DNA from: an uncultured Saprospiraceae bacterium
GTDB taxonomy: Bacteria; Bacteroidota; Bacteroidia; Chitinophagales; Saprospiraceae
DNA: 64,000 nt
NCBI GenBank assembly: GCA_938016265.1
Contig: CALLWB010000030.1
Span: forward strand, 116,312 to 180,311
Direction: 5' to 3'
Shown here: piece after piece, positions 25,533-34,152 of the stretch
How the letters are laid out: the number at the start of each line of letters is the position of its first letter
Position numbering within the stretch: the stretch's first letter is position 1
The notes under the pieces: model-generated
What the model saw: the letters and a program-made list of their open reading frames with translations, nothing else
What the model was told of the DNA's origin: nothing
The model's database searches: none
Translations under genes and position numbers: made by a program

Positions 25533-26666
25533 TTAGCCTTTTGATTCCACGTGATGCCTTGCCATCCAGTTGTTTATGTCTTCTTGTTTTATAACAGATG
25601 ACATTAAATCGGGAAATAAGTTTGGGGTACAGGAGAAACAAGGAATCCCCATAGCCGTTAACTTGCGCGCGTTCTGTCGATCAAAAGAAGGTGCTCCCTG
25701 GTCATTCAGCGATAGCAAGGTCACCATTTGTACACCCGAAGCTTTAATAGAAGCAGCACGCTTTAACATTTCTTCTTCCCGACCACCTTCAAACAGATCT
25801 GAAAGCAACACAAAAATAGTTTCCCCCGGCGATTTGATCAATTGTTGACTATAAGTCAATGCCTTATTGATATCAGTACCGCCTCCTAACTGCGTAGCAA
25901 ACAGCAAATCAACAGGATCATGCAATTCATTAGTCAGGTCGACCACCGAAGTATCAAAAACCACCAGGTGCGTTTTTACCGACTTCAACGAAGCAAGCAC
26001 GGCTCCGTACACGCCCGCATAAACGACAGAAGTCGCCATCGAGCCACTTTGGTCCACCAGCAAAATTATCGTTCGGAGCGCTTTCCCTTTTTTACCATAT
26101 CCAATCAACTGCTCTGGCACTACAGTTTTGTATTTTGGCTGGTAATGCTTCAGATTTTTCATGATCGTTTTTCCCCAATCGATTTCATTTGATTTGGGGC
26201 GGGTGTTTCTGACTGCACGACTAAGGCTCCCTGCAATGGCTTGTCGCATAGGATTGCTTAGTTTTTTCTCCAATTCCCTGACGACAGCTTCCACCACTTT
26301 TCGTGCGGTTTCTCTGGTTTTTGAAGGCATCACTTTGTTTAAGGATAGCAAGGTGCCCACCAAATGGACATCTGGCTCGATGGCCTCTAGCAGCTCGGGT
26401 TCAAGTAGCATTTTTTCAATGCCAAGTCGTTCCATAGCATCTTGTTGCATGACTTGTACCATTGACGTCTTGAAGTATTTTCGGATATCTCCCAGCCATC
26501 GGTTTACTTTGGGCATAGTACTACCCAGATTTCCCTTTCGGTCAGAATCATACAAGGCTTCGAGTACCTGATCCTTACCCAATTCGTCGCCAGACAGGGG
26601 CACAGATTGCTCGGGGTCTGTATGTTTGCCAAGTATCAACCGCCATTTTTTTAATCTGTCTTCCAT
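25533..26666 (-). CDS. VWA-domain protein with intact MIDAS (operon gene 5)
   Basis: 377 residues. The N-terminal ~185 residues are helical (KVVEAVVRELEKKLSNPM). The C-terminal von Willebrand A domain (about 195-375) has a complete metal-ion-dependent adhesion site: D205-x-S207-x-S209 (LLVDQSGSMA), T264 (GGGTDINKAL) and D290 (LLSDLFEGG). Such VWA proteins pair with MoxR ATPases to act on substrates through Mg2+-dependent binding. Last gene of the five-gene operon, 8 bases after the DUF5682 gene and followed by a terminator. Cytoplasmic, no signal. Confidence 0.88.
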   Translation of the reverse strand: MEDRLKKWRLILGKHTDPEQSVPLSGDELGKDQVLEALYDSDRKGNLGSTMPKVNRWLGDIRKYFKTSMVQVMQQDAMERLGIEKMLLEPELLEAIEPDVHLVGTLLSLNKVMPSKTRETARKVVEAVVRELEKKLSNPMRQAIAGSLSRAVRNTRPKSNEIDWGKTIMKNLKHYQPKYKTVVPEQLIGYGKKGKALRTIILLVDQSGSMATSVVYAGVYGAVLASLKSVKTHLVVFDTSVVDLTNELHDPVDLLFATQLGGGTDINKALTYSQQLIKSPGETIFVLLSDLFEGGREEEMLKRAASIKASGVQMVTLLSLNDQGAPSFDRQNARKLTAMGIPCFSCTPNLFPDLMSSVIKQEDINNWMARHHVESKG

Positions 26667-26674
26667 TTACGTTG

Positions 26675-28927
26675 TTAATTTTCTCCCATTCCAAGCAACA
26701 ATTTTAAATTAGGCATCACCAAATTTGCACGCTCTTCGTCATATAGATTTTCCTTTTTTGAAAGAATAGAGGGGGTATCGCTTTTAGCCAACTGCATCAT
26801 TTTTTCTCTCTCCACCCGCCCAAAATTAGAAAAGGTTCTTCGAAGCAATGGAAGCAAATCGTCGAAATCAGCCATTGGCAAATGCCCAACCCAATTATCC
26901 AAAATAGACCACAATTGCGGATTGTAAATAAGCAATAATCCACTGCCGTGTAAAAAACCTTCCAACCAGTTTGCTGTTTCTTTAGTATCCTGACTGCCTG
27001 AAAGTTCAAAACCCATAATCTTCTCCGTTTCCGAAGTACCAAGCACCGATTTGTCAAACAATATTCGGATAGCCGCTCCCCGCAAAATAGACTGGATGTT
27101 TTCTGTCAAGGAAATTTTTCTAAGCGAATCATTCCACATCATTGAATATTCCTGTTTGTCAAGTAGGTCAATCGCATTGTTTACCTGAATTATTTTTTCA
27201 AAAATTTGTTGTGTGGCCTCCTCGTCCATGGCAATACAAGTAGCTGGCAAACCAATACAAATACGGGGAATAATATGGTCAATGAGTGCCTCAACAGAGG
27301 AGGTATTCACATTTCTAGTACTTCCATACCTAGCAATATTGACAAGTGGAGTTAAGGCTGCCATTAAGCGTTCAACGTCCTTGGTGATGGCCACCAAATT
27401 TTTAAGTTGATGAATGATTTCTGGTACCGTTTCCTGCAGATCAGCATTCAATACTTCTTCCATTAGCAAGGTTAGTTCAGGAAGCGTTTTCGTTTCGGAA
27501 GCTTTTTTTCGGATAAAATTGGTAGCGGCACTATACAGTGTTCCGCCCCACATTCCTGCTTCGATAATCGCCAGCGTAAAACCAACCTTCCATTTGAGTT
27601 TCCATATCTCGTGGAAAGCCCCTTTTTTATTGCCTTTTACCTCCCTTTTCTGACCAAAGTCAATTCCAATAAGTTGAAGCCGGTGAAGGAGATGACTTGT
27701 ACGCAATTGGTTTGGTTTTCTCATGTCAAACTCCTTGGTCGCTGATTCTGAAGCATGCCAGAATTTAGAAAGTCTGGCAGATTTTATTTGACGTTCGATA
27801 TCTTGCTGAAGTGGAATGACACTGATCGTACCAGGTACTTTACCAATCTTGTTTCCAATGATCAATTGTTGTCGGATGATTTCAATTAATGTGGAATAAC
27901 CTTGTGCAAATATAGAGGTGGCCGCCTCTTCCAATTCCTCAATACCAGGGACGGATAAATTTCGCAAAGCTGCCAGTGCTTCTGCCAGTCGGACCCCCTC
28001 AATAACATGAGCGCTGGAAGCATCCAAATCTTCAGCTCTAAGTAGCCGAGCAGCTTTAGTCATCCAACGTATAGTTGCGTGCTTTTTTGATTGGAATAAT
28101 ATTTCATACCAGGCCGGCGAGACAATACCCGCACCATACCCACTTTGTATAGATATCCGGTCATAATTCCAAGGGACCCAGGTTGCCTTCACAGCAACCT
28201 TCTTCATCCCTCTCAATATTTTATTATCGTGCGCGGCTTTTGTTGTTTCAATATCTAGTGCCGGACTGTGCCAGGCACCACAAACCACAGCGATTCGTTC
28301 AAATCCTTCCTTAGCTGCTTGTCGGATGGTTTTTCTCATATAAGCTTCCCGCAGCAGGGTCATCCGTGATTCTGTCAAGTCTAAATTTGACCTCAATTCT
28401 GTCATCAATTCCTGGATAACAGGGAAGATTTCTGCTTGGGTTTCTCGTTGTTCAAAGGTGACATTCCACCAGCGTTCACTATCAGAATACCCAGCAATTT
28501 TAGCAATGTAAGCGATCGGATCTCCTCGGAATTTGAGTTTAGGTTCCTCCTTTTTTAATCGATTCAGTTCTTCTGGATCATCTGGAAATAAAAATTGAGC
28601 GGGCTGCTCCTTTACGGAGAATTGTAGTTGCTGCGGTAAATCCATAAACCGAACCTCAATTCCTTGTTTTGCAGCATATTTCATCGCCTGCCATTCAGGA
28701 GAAAACTCAGCAAACGGATAATAAGCCACTTGAGTAAGGTCCTTTGGATTATAGATCATGATGGAAACAGGCGGCTTAAGTTTTGGGTCTGCGGCATACT
28801 CTATCAACTTGTCCGCATCCGGCGGCCCTTCTATTAGGATACAAGTAGGCTGATAATCCTGAAAAGCCTTTACCAGGCTTTTTGCAGAACCTGGTCCATG
28901 ATGCCGTATTCCAAATATTTTTATCAA
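26675..28927 (-). CDS. DUF5682-family protein, ChaN/EreA-like N-terminal domain (operon gene 4)
   Basis: 750 residues. The N-terminal ~250 have the EreA/ChaN/TIKI-like pattern: IFGIRHHGPGSAKSL with paired His (H9, H10), CILIEGPPDADKL with an acidic residue, and VVCGAWHSPALD with another His. These resemble metal/haem-binding or hydrolytic sites of that superfamily. The rest is helical, without recognised catalytic motifs. A 169-base gap with a family 1-like repeat separates it from the MoxR gene, so it may have its own promoter or be read through. Family assignment is from memory of DUF5682 and the operon context; enzymatic activity is unknown. Confidence 0.75.
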   Translation of the reverse strand: MIKIFGIRHHGPGSAKSLVKAFQDYQPTCILIEGPPDADKLIEYAADPKLKPPVSIMIYNPKDLTQVAYYPFAEFSPEWQAMKYAAKQGIEVRFMDLPQQLQFSVKEQPAQFLFPDDPEELNRLKKEEPKLKFRGDPIAYIAKIAGYSDSERWWNVTFEQRETQAEIFPVIQELMTELRSNLDLTESRMTLLREAYMRKTIRQAAKEGFERIAVVCGAWHSPALDIETTKAAHDNKILRGMKKVAVKATWVPWNYDRISIQSGYGAGIVSPAWYEILFQSKKHATIRWMTKAARLLRAEDLDASSAHVIEGVRLAEALAALRNLSVPGIEELEEAATSIFAQGYSTLIEIIRQQLIIGNKIGKVPGTISVIPLQQDIERQIKSARLSKFWHASESATKEFDMRKPNQLRTSHLLHRLQLIGIDFGQKREVKGNKKGAFHEIWKLKWKVGFTLAIIEAGMWGGTLYSAATNFIRKKASETKTLPELTLLMEEVLNADLQETVPEIIHQLKNLVAITKDVERLMAALTPLVNIARYGSTRNVNTSSVEALIDHIIPRICIGLPATCIAMDEEATQQIFEKIIQVNNAIDLLDKQEYSMMWNDSLRKISLTENIQSILRGAAIRILFDKSVLGTSETEKIMGFELSGSQDTKETANWLEGFLHGSGLLLIYNPQLWSILDNWVGHLPMADFDDLLPLLRRTFSNFGRVEREKMMQLAKSDTPSILSKKENLYDEERANLVMPNLKLLLGMGEN

Positions 28928-29096
28928 TGTTGATCGGTTATTAAGTTATTAAGTGTTCTGAGTTATTATGTTCCCCCAGAGTTTCCTAAGCCTGAAAGGA
29001 TTGAAAAGCTCACTGGTCATTTAATTAGTAGTTGTTGTGCATTCGTTAATGGTTTTAAAGTTACAATTGTCAAACCCTTCTACTTTCTACCAATTA
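28926..29096. repeat. Gap inside the MoxR operon with repeat-like sequence
   Basis: GGTTATTAAGTTATTAAGTG near 28932 matches family 1 arms, and CTTCTACTTTCTACCAATTAC near 29077 matches family 2 in reverse. No gene is present. Repeat material has apparently entered an otherwise overlapping operon. Confidence 0.4.
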
Positions 29097-30179
29097 CTAA
29101 AGCAATTCGCGACAAGCACGATACAAATCCTTCCAGTCATCCCTTTCTTTTACAATAGTTTCGAGGTATTCTTTCCAGGCGATGGTGTCTTGAGTGGGGT
29201 CTTTTACGATTGCGCCGGTTATTCCAGCAGCGAGGTCGTTTGCTTGCAACATGCCATCTCCAAAGTGAGTAGCCAGTGCTTGTCCGCTATTGATCACGGA
29301 GATGGCTTCTGCTGTACTCAATGTACTGGAGGGGGATTTGATTTTAGTTTTACCGTCTATGGTTTTCCCTTCTCTCAGTTCTCTGAAAATAGTTACCAAT
29401 CGCTGTATTTCCGGGATTGGGACTGTCTCGGAGGGCATCTCCAGGGATTGGCCAATTTGTCGGACTCTGGTTTCTACAATCTTTACCTCTTCCTCCAACG
29501 TGGCAGGTAGCGGCAAAACAACAGTATTAAAACGACGCTTCAGGGCACTGGAAAATTCATTGACTCCTTTGTCCCGGTCATTTGCTGTGGCAATTACGTT
29601 AAATCCTTTTTGCGCCTGTACCTCCATTCCTAGTTCCGGGATAGGTAGCGTTTTTTCTGAAAGTAAAGTGATCAAAGTATCTTGGACATCGGATGGAATA
29701 CGGGTAAGTTCCTCTATTCTGGCCATCTTACCTTCCTGCATGGCGGTCATGATTGGACTAGGGACTAAGGCGTCTTTTGTAGGACCTTCTGCTAGGAGTT
29801 TTGCGTAGTTCCAACCATAACGAAGCGTATCTTCATTCATGCCCGCCGTACCCTGGATCAGTAGGGTAGACACCCCTGAAATTGCTGCGGCAAGGTGCTC
29901 CGCTACCCATGTTTTAGCCGTTCCTGGAATACCTAACAACAGCAATGCTCGATCGGTAGCTAGGGTGGCAACAGCGATTTCCATCAGCCGGCGACTACCA
30001 TAATATTTGGGCGTGATTTCGTAGCCGTTATCAAGTGTTGTTCCTAGTAAATAATTGACGACTGCCCAAGGCGACATCTCCCAATTGTTGGGACGCTGAC
30101 GATCGTCTTGTTTTTTTAGTTCCGCCAATTCTTCTGCGTATTTATCTTCTGCATGTGGTCTAAGTAGGAGTTCTTTCAT
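29097..30179 (-). CDS. MoxR-family AAA+ ATPase (operon gene 3)
   Basis: 360 residues. Walker A G83-IPGTAKTW, an EE-type Walker B (ARIEELTRIPSDVQ, about 153-166), sensor-1 VIATAND (195-201) and arginine finger SALKRRF (211-217) are all present. MoxR ATPases work as chaperones with VWA-domain partners, loading cofactors or remodelling proteins; the VWA gene is two genes downstream. Its start overlaps the end of the previous gene by 4 bases (translational coupling). Family placement is firm; the client is unknown. Confidence 0.9.
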   Translation of the reverse strand: MKELLLRPHAEDKYAEELAELKKQDDRQRPNNWEMSPWAVVNYLLGTTLDNGYEITPKYYGSRRLMEIAVATLATDRALLLLGIPGTAKTWVAEHLAAAISGVSTLLIQGTAGMNEDTLRYGWNYAKLLAEGPTKDALVPSPIMTAMQEGKMARIEELTRIPSDVQDTLITLLSEKTLPIPELGMEVQAQKGFNVIATANDRDKGVNEFSSALKRRFNTVVLPLPATLEEEVKIVETRVRQIGQSLEMPSETVPIPEIQRLVTIFRELREGKTIDGKTKIKSPSSTLSTAEAISVINSGQALATHFGDGMLQANDLAAGITGAIVKDPTQDTIAWKEYLETIVKERDDWKDLYRACRELL

Positions 30180-31708
30180 GGTTGATAGATTTCTTTTATC
30201 ATCGTTTTTCTAAAAGCTAAAACACTTTGAAATTTGTCAATATCTCGTTCCCATCGTTTCCAAAGGGAAGAGCCTTCCGGCCAGTTTTTATTTATTTGTT
30301 CACTGCACGAAGTTGGGATGCGATAGGCAGCATTGTCCAGAATATGCCGGAAATGATATCCCGCACTATAAATAGCATCCGTTTTCAGCCAGTCTTGAAA
30401 TTGTCGAATGATCGCTAGAGAAAGTTTAGATTCCCATTCAAAGCGATGGTCCAGCAACAAGGTACTGATTTGCGGGTCTTCCTTCATTATGTTTTTATGG
30501 CGAGCGATCAGACTACTCAACAATCGATTGAATTCTTCCCGATCAAGTAAAGAGGTTATTCGATGAAAATCGATACCTTTCCAAAGGTCGAGGTGTCTGT
30601 TGTCCACCCAAAAATTCAGAAGGGCATATATCCAATCTTTATCCTTGTGAAGGATAGTCGCTTTAAAAATACCCGCTGTTAGAGTCTCTGCCCATTCGCT
30701 ATTGGCGACAAGTTGAAGGATTTTTATCGGATCTTTGTCTAGTAGTTCCCTCCAGAATTTTGGGGGAGTTTTTGAGATAATTTGCCCTAGCCAACCTGAT
30801 TTTGTTCCTCCAACATTCTCTTTTAAATTAAGCACAATACCATCCCGCTGCAAACCTTCCGACAGTTGATCCGGCAGTGTGATTTCAAAGTTAACTCCAC
30901 CTAACAATCCTTTTTTTATGGTAATAAATTGCTTCAATTGCTCTTGGAGACGTTGGTTTAGCTCGGAGTCTGCAATTTGGTTGAGAAGGGCAGCTGATTT
31001 TGTTCGAATTTCCTTTCTTTTGTCATCCAGGCATTTTTCTAAGAACGGCTCGTCTTCCTTGGATAATCCATGTTGTAAGCTGGACAAAAAAGTGATTTTT
31101 GCCTGTGCAGATTCTTTGGACCAAACAGCAGTTAGCTCTTCCAAAGCTTCGAGGGGAGTTTCTTGTCTTTTGACATCTAAATAACTAGTGCGTTCTTTCA
31201 AATTGCCATAGTCCCAAGAGTCCTGATTTGCAGTGACTTCAAAATAATTCCAATCTTCATTTTGTTGGAGGAGCCATTTGCCTTTTTCTCCTAGGATGGG
31301 GGAGAGGATAGCGCGTAGTTTTTTGTCTCCTACTCCAATGTTAAGCAGGATTGGTAAACTTTCATCGGGCAGTCTCTTGGCTGATTTTTGGATATGATAC
31401 AGGTATTCGTTTAGTGCTTTTCTAAAACGCCCGGCCAGGATAAATCGCAAATGGCCAATTGATTTTTCGTTTGGGGGACTCAATAGATCTGTTGGGCAAA
31501 CAGCCGGAAGTTGTTTGTCAAAAGTTGAAAGGAGCATTCCTGCTTGTTTCCGTTTGTTATAAATAGCGGCCAATTCCAATAAATTGGTAAAATTCATTTG
31601 TTCAGGATTAAATCCTAATAACTCCAGTTCTTCTTTGTCGCTAGGTTGAAAGCTGGTTTTTGAGGTGCCCACCAACACTGTTTTTATTAAGGATTCGAGA
31701 TTGTTCAT
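30176..31708 (-). CDS. DUF5691-like helical protein (operon gene 2)
   Basis: 510 residues, almost wholly alpha-helical with HEAT-like character (LEKCLDDKRKEIRTKSAALL), which suggests a scaffold. No catalytic motif is visible. It overlaps both neighbours by 4 bases, so synthesis is coupled. The name comes from co-occurrence of DUF5691 proteins with SWIM, MoxR, DUF5682 and VWA genes in other bacteria, as I recall it. A profile search is needed to confirm the assignment. Confidence 0.65.
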   Translation of the reverse strand: MNNLESLIKTVLVGTSKTSFQPSDKEELELLGFNPEQMNFTNLLELAAIYNKRKQAGMLLSTFDKQLPAVCPTDLLSPPNEKSIGHLRFILAGRFRKALNEYLYHIQKSAKRLPDESLPILLNIGVGDKKLRAILSPILGEKGKWLLQQNEDWNYFEVTANQDSWDYGNLKERTSYLDVKRQETPLEALEELTAVWSKESAQAKITFLSSLQHGLSKEDEPFLEKCLDDKRKEIRTKSAALLNQIADSELNQRLQEQLKQFITIKKGLLGGVNFEITLPDQLSEGLQRDGIVLNLKENVGGTKSGWLGQIISKTPPKFWRELLDKDPIKILQLVANSEWAETLTAGIFKATILHKDKDWIYALLNFWVDNRHLDLWKGIDFHRITSLLDREEFNRLLSSLIARHKNIMKEDPQISTLLLDHRFEWESKLSLAIIRQFQDWLKTDAIYSAGYHFRHILDNAAYRIPTSCSEQINKNWPEGSSLWKRWERDIDKFQSVLAFRKTMIKEIYQP

Positions 31709-33021
31709 GAAAGTGCGATTATTCGGTTATCAATAACAACACTCAAGGGTAAAAGTTGGTGATTGGTCCATTCTCCAAAAATAGAAATGGGCCGTCCACC
31801 ACTTATCGATAACAAACTCCACGTAAGCTGTTCTCTTTGGTGTATTGGAATGATCTGTTTGTTTGCATCGACGAGGATTAACTCCTGATTGTCCCTTACG
31901 GGAATGACTCCTTCTACAAAGCAAGGGAAGTCGCTTACCCAGGGATTTGCTCCTAGCGCGGCTGCATAAGTTTGCAGAAAGGCGGCGATGTTCTGGTGCG
32001 CTTCCAATCGCTGTCCTCCTATATCTTCCAGTTTTTGAGTTTTGACAATGGCTCTCAACGGATAACTGCCAGGATAGAAAACGAGTTCGGCCTCCAATGA
32101 TTTTCCTGTGATATACTGTTGCTGGAAACCGCCATGTCCAAATACAAAATCCAACAAAAGTGCATATTTATGTGTTCGAATTCCCTGCAACCAAACTCTT
32201 CTAAATTGAAGATTGTCTTCTTCCCCGGAAATCTGTCCTAGAATAATCCAGTCATCTTTAACGCCTTCATTTTTGAGAATTTCCTCTTTCTTAACTTTGA
32301 AACCAGATTGTTGAAATATTTCGTCTTGCAGTGCTTCGGGCAAGTTTTCTATTTGTCTGAAGGCGTTGGCTAAAAGATGGATGTCTCCTAGTTCAAACAA
32401 CATGGCTTCCGGCCAATCTGTAGTTGTATCAGGTAGGTATCTCAAATTTTTAATTCTGGTAGCGATGCCTTTATTTTTGGCATCTTCCATTCTAGAGGCC
32501 ATATCCTGCCAGTAGTTGGCGGGTTGATTTTCTACGCTTGCCAATCCCTGTCTCAAAAGATCGCCTAGCCAGATATCAAGATCATCTAAGCCGGAGCGCA
32601 TCTCCTGCAGGCGGAGCAATCGGTTTTTTTTGCTATTGTCTGCTGATTTTTGTACTTGTTCTGGTGTTCGTTCTTTTGTTTGTTTTTTGGAGGCACTATC
32701 GTCCCTAGTCTGTATCCAGGAAGTGACCCATTCGGGGATTTCAGAAGCGGTGGTGGTTTCTTTTTTTGCAAACAAAAGGAATAAACCAATGGCATGTTTG
32801 CAGGGGAATTGTCTGCTAGGGCAGCTGCATTTGTAGGCTGGTCCCTGGAGGTCAATTATTGTTTTGTAGGGTGTTTTACCGCTACCTTGGCAAGTCCCCC
32901 AAACCATCCGTTCTGTAGCATGTAAGGTTGGCCACTTTGCTGCATTGGTCAATCGTTTTCCCTTGTCTGCTGCAGCAGGGTTGGGGGCTAACTTCATGAC
33001 TTCTTCCGTGGTCCAATTCAT
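31705..33021 (-). CDS. SWIM zinc-finger protein (operon gene 1)
   Basis: 438 residues. A complete SWIM finger C65-x-C67-x6-C74-x-H76 (CSCPSRQFPCKH) near the N-terminus suggests zinc-dependent DNA or protein binding. A Lys/Gln-rich linker (90-130) follows, then a larger alpha/beta region of unknown fold. First gene of the operon. Upstream lies a repeat-rich 194-base region and then a divergent crotonase gene. The SWIM finger is certain; the target is unknown. Confidence 0.85.
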   Translation of the reverse strand: MNWTTEEVMKLAPNPAAADKGKRLTNAAKWPTLHATERMVWGTCQGSGKTPYKTIIDLQGPAYKCSCPSRQFPCKHAIGLFLLFAKKETTTASEIPEWVTSWIQTRDDSASKKQTKERTPEQVQKSADNSKKNRLLRLQEMRSGLDDLDIWLGDLLRQGLASVENQPANYWQDMASRMEDAKNKGIATRIKNLRYLPDTTTDWPEAMLFELGDIHLLANAFRQIENLPEALQDEIFQQSGFKVKKEEILKNEGVKDDWIILGQISGEEDNLQFRRVWLQGIRTHKYALLLDFVFGHGGFQQQYITGKSLEAELVFYPGSYPLRAIVKTQKLEDIGGQRLEAHQNIAAFLQTYAAALGANPWVSDFPCFVEGVIPVRDNQELILVDANKQIIPIHQREQLTWSLLSISGGRPISIFGEWTNHQLLPLSVVIDNRIIALS

Positions 33022-33190
33022 TTTCGAAATATAGGGTAAAAAAGTAGAAAGTAGAAGAAAGTAGGGGGTAGAAGGTAGAAAGTTTTCTTGCCCTGAATAG
33101 TAGGAAATATTTGTATAAACCCAATCTTGTTCCTGATTTTGCCAAATACCTTCTACTTTTTACCAAATACCTACTACTATTTTCATAAAT
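33022..33190. repeat. GTAGAA-rich inverted repeat upstream of the SWIM operon
   Basis: The purine-rich arm AAGTAGAAAGTAGAAGAAAG … GGTAGAAGGTAGAAAG faces a pyrimidine-rich arm CCTTCTACTTTTTACC … CCTACTACTAT. The two are imperfect reverse complements with a ~60-base centre. It occupies the shared control region of the SWIM operon and the divergent enoyl-CoA isomerase gene. Confidence 0.5.
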
Positions 33191-33215
33191 TCGCACCAAT
33201 CAAAAAACGAAAAAT

Positions 33216-33971
33216 ATGTTTATCTGCACGAATAAAAATAAAGTGGTCACGGTAGAGATGGACAGAGGTCGGTCTAATCCTATTAATATGGAGTTTGTCC
33301 AACAAATGACCGCTCTTTTTGAAGATATGGCAACGGATGATGCAATTGACGGGGTCATTCTAACAGGAAAAGAACATTTTTTTAGTGTAGGACTGGACTT
33401 AATCGAATTGTATGACTACGACAAGGCGACAATCAATAAGTTTTGGATAGCTTTTACAAATTTGAACAAAACCCTTGCAGGCTTTCCTAAGCCAATGGTT
33501 GCTGCAATCACAGGACACAGCCCTGCTGGTGGGTGTATCTTTGCTATTTGTGCAGACTACCGAATCATGGCCGAGGGCAAATACAAAATTGGATTGAATG
33601 AAGTGCCTGTCGGCATTGTTTTACCGTATTATGTTTTTGCATTATATAGCTATTGGTTAGGTAAACGTACCGCGTATAATCTTTTGTTAGAAGGAAAATT
33701 GTTGCTAGCTGAAGAAGCGTTTGATGTTGGACTTGTAGACGAACTCGTGCCTTATAATGAAGTATTAGCGAAAGCAAATGAAAAGATAAATTCCTTTTTA
33801 AAATACAGCAAAACGGCGTGGAGACAGTCTAAACTAAATCTACGAAAAGATATACTTGAAGCCTTCGAGTTTGATATAGAAGGTGACATAGACAAGCGGA
33901 TGGAACAATGGTGGGCACCAGAAACTAGAGCCATTATGAACGAGATTGTCCAAAAATTAACTGCAAAATAG
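33216..33971 (+). CDS. Enoyl-CoA hydratase/isomerase family protein, probable delta3-delta2-enoyl-CoA isomerase
   Basis: 251 residues, crotonase fold, cytoplasmic. The oxyanion-hole motif HSPAGGC and the segment YKIGLNEVPVGI place a Glu at the isomerase position, as in mitochondrial ECI1 (IGLNE). The first hydratase Glu is absent (GHSPAGG). It would shift double bonds of unsaturated fatty acyl-CoAs during beta-oxidation. Stand-alone and divergent from the SWIM operon. Crotonase membership is firm; isomerase versus hydratase is inferred. Confidence 0.85.
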   Translation: MFICTNKNKVVTVEMDRGRSNPINMEFVQQMTALFEDMATDDAIDGVILTGKEHFFSVGLDLIELYDYDKATINKFWIAFTNLNKTLAGFPKPMVAAITGHSPAGGCIFAICADYRIMAEGKYKIGLNEVPVGIVLPYYVFALYSYWLGKRTAYNLLLEGKLLLAEEAFDVGLVDELVPYNEVLAKANEKINSFLKYSKTAWRQSKLNLRKDILEAFEFDIEGDIDKRMEQWWAPETRAIMNEIVQKLTAK

Positions 33972-34152
33972 TTCGATTCCTGAATGGTTTTCCCAGGGTG
34001 TTGAACGCCAATTCAAACGTTCTCCATTGGGCATAGGTAAAGATGTTAGGTGTAAAATAGCTTAGATAAAAGTCAAATAATAACTCCAATATAGGTGGTT
34101 TTTTACCCTTTTCAGGCTTGTCTTATTGTTTGGTATTGACTACCTTATGCTG

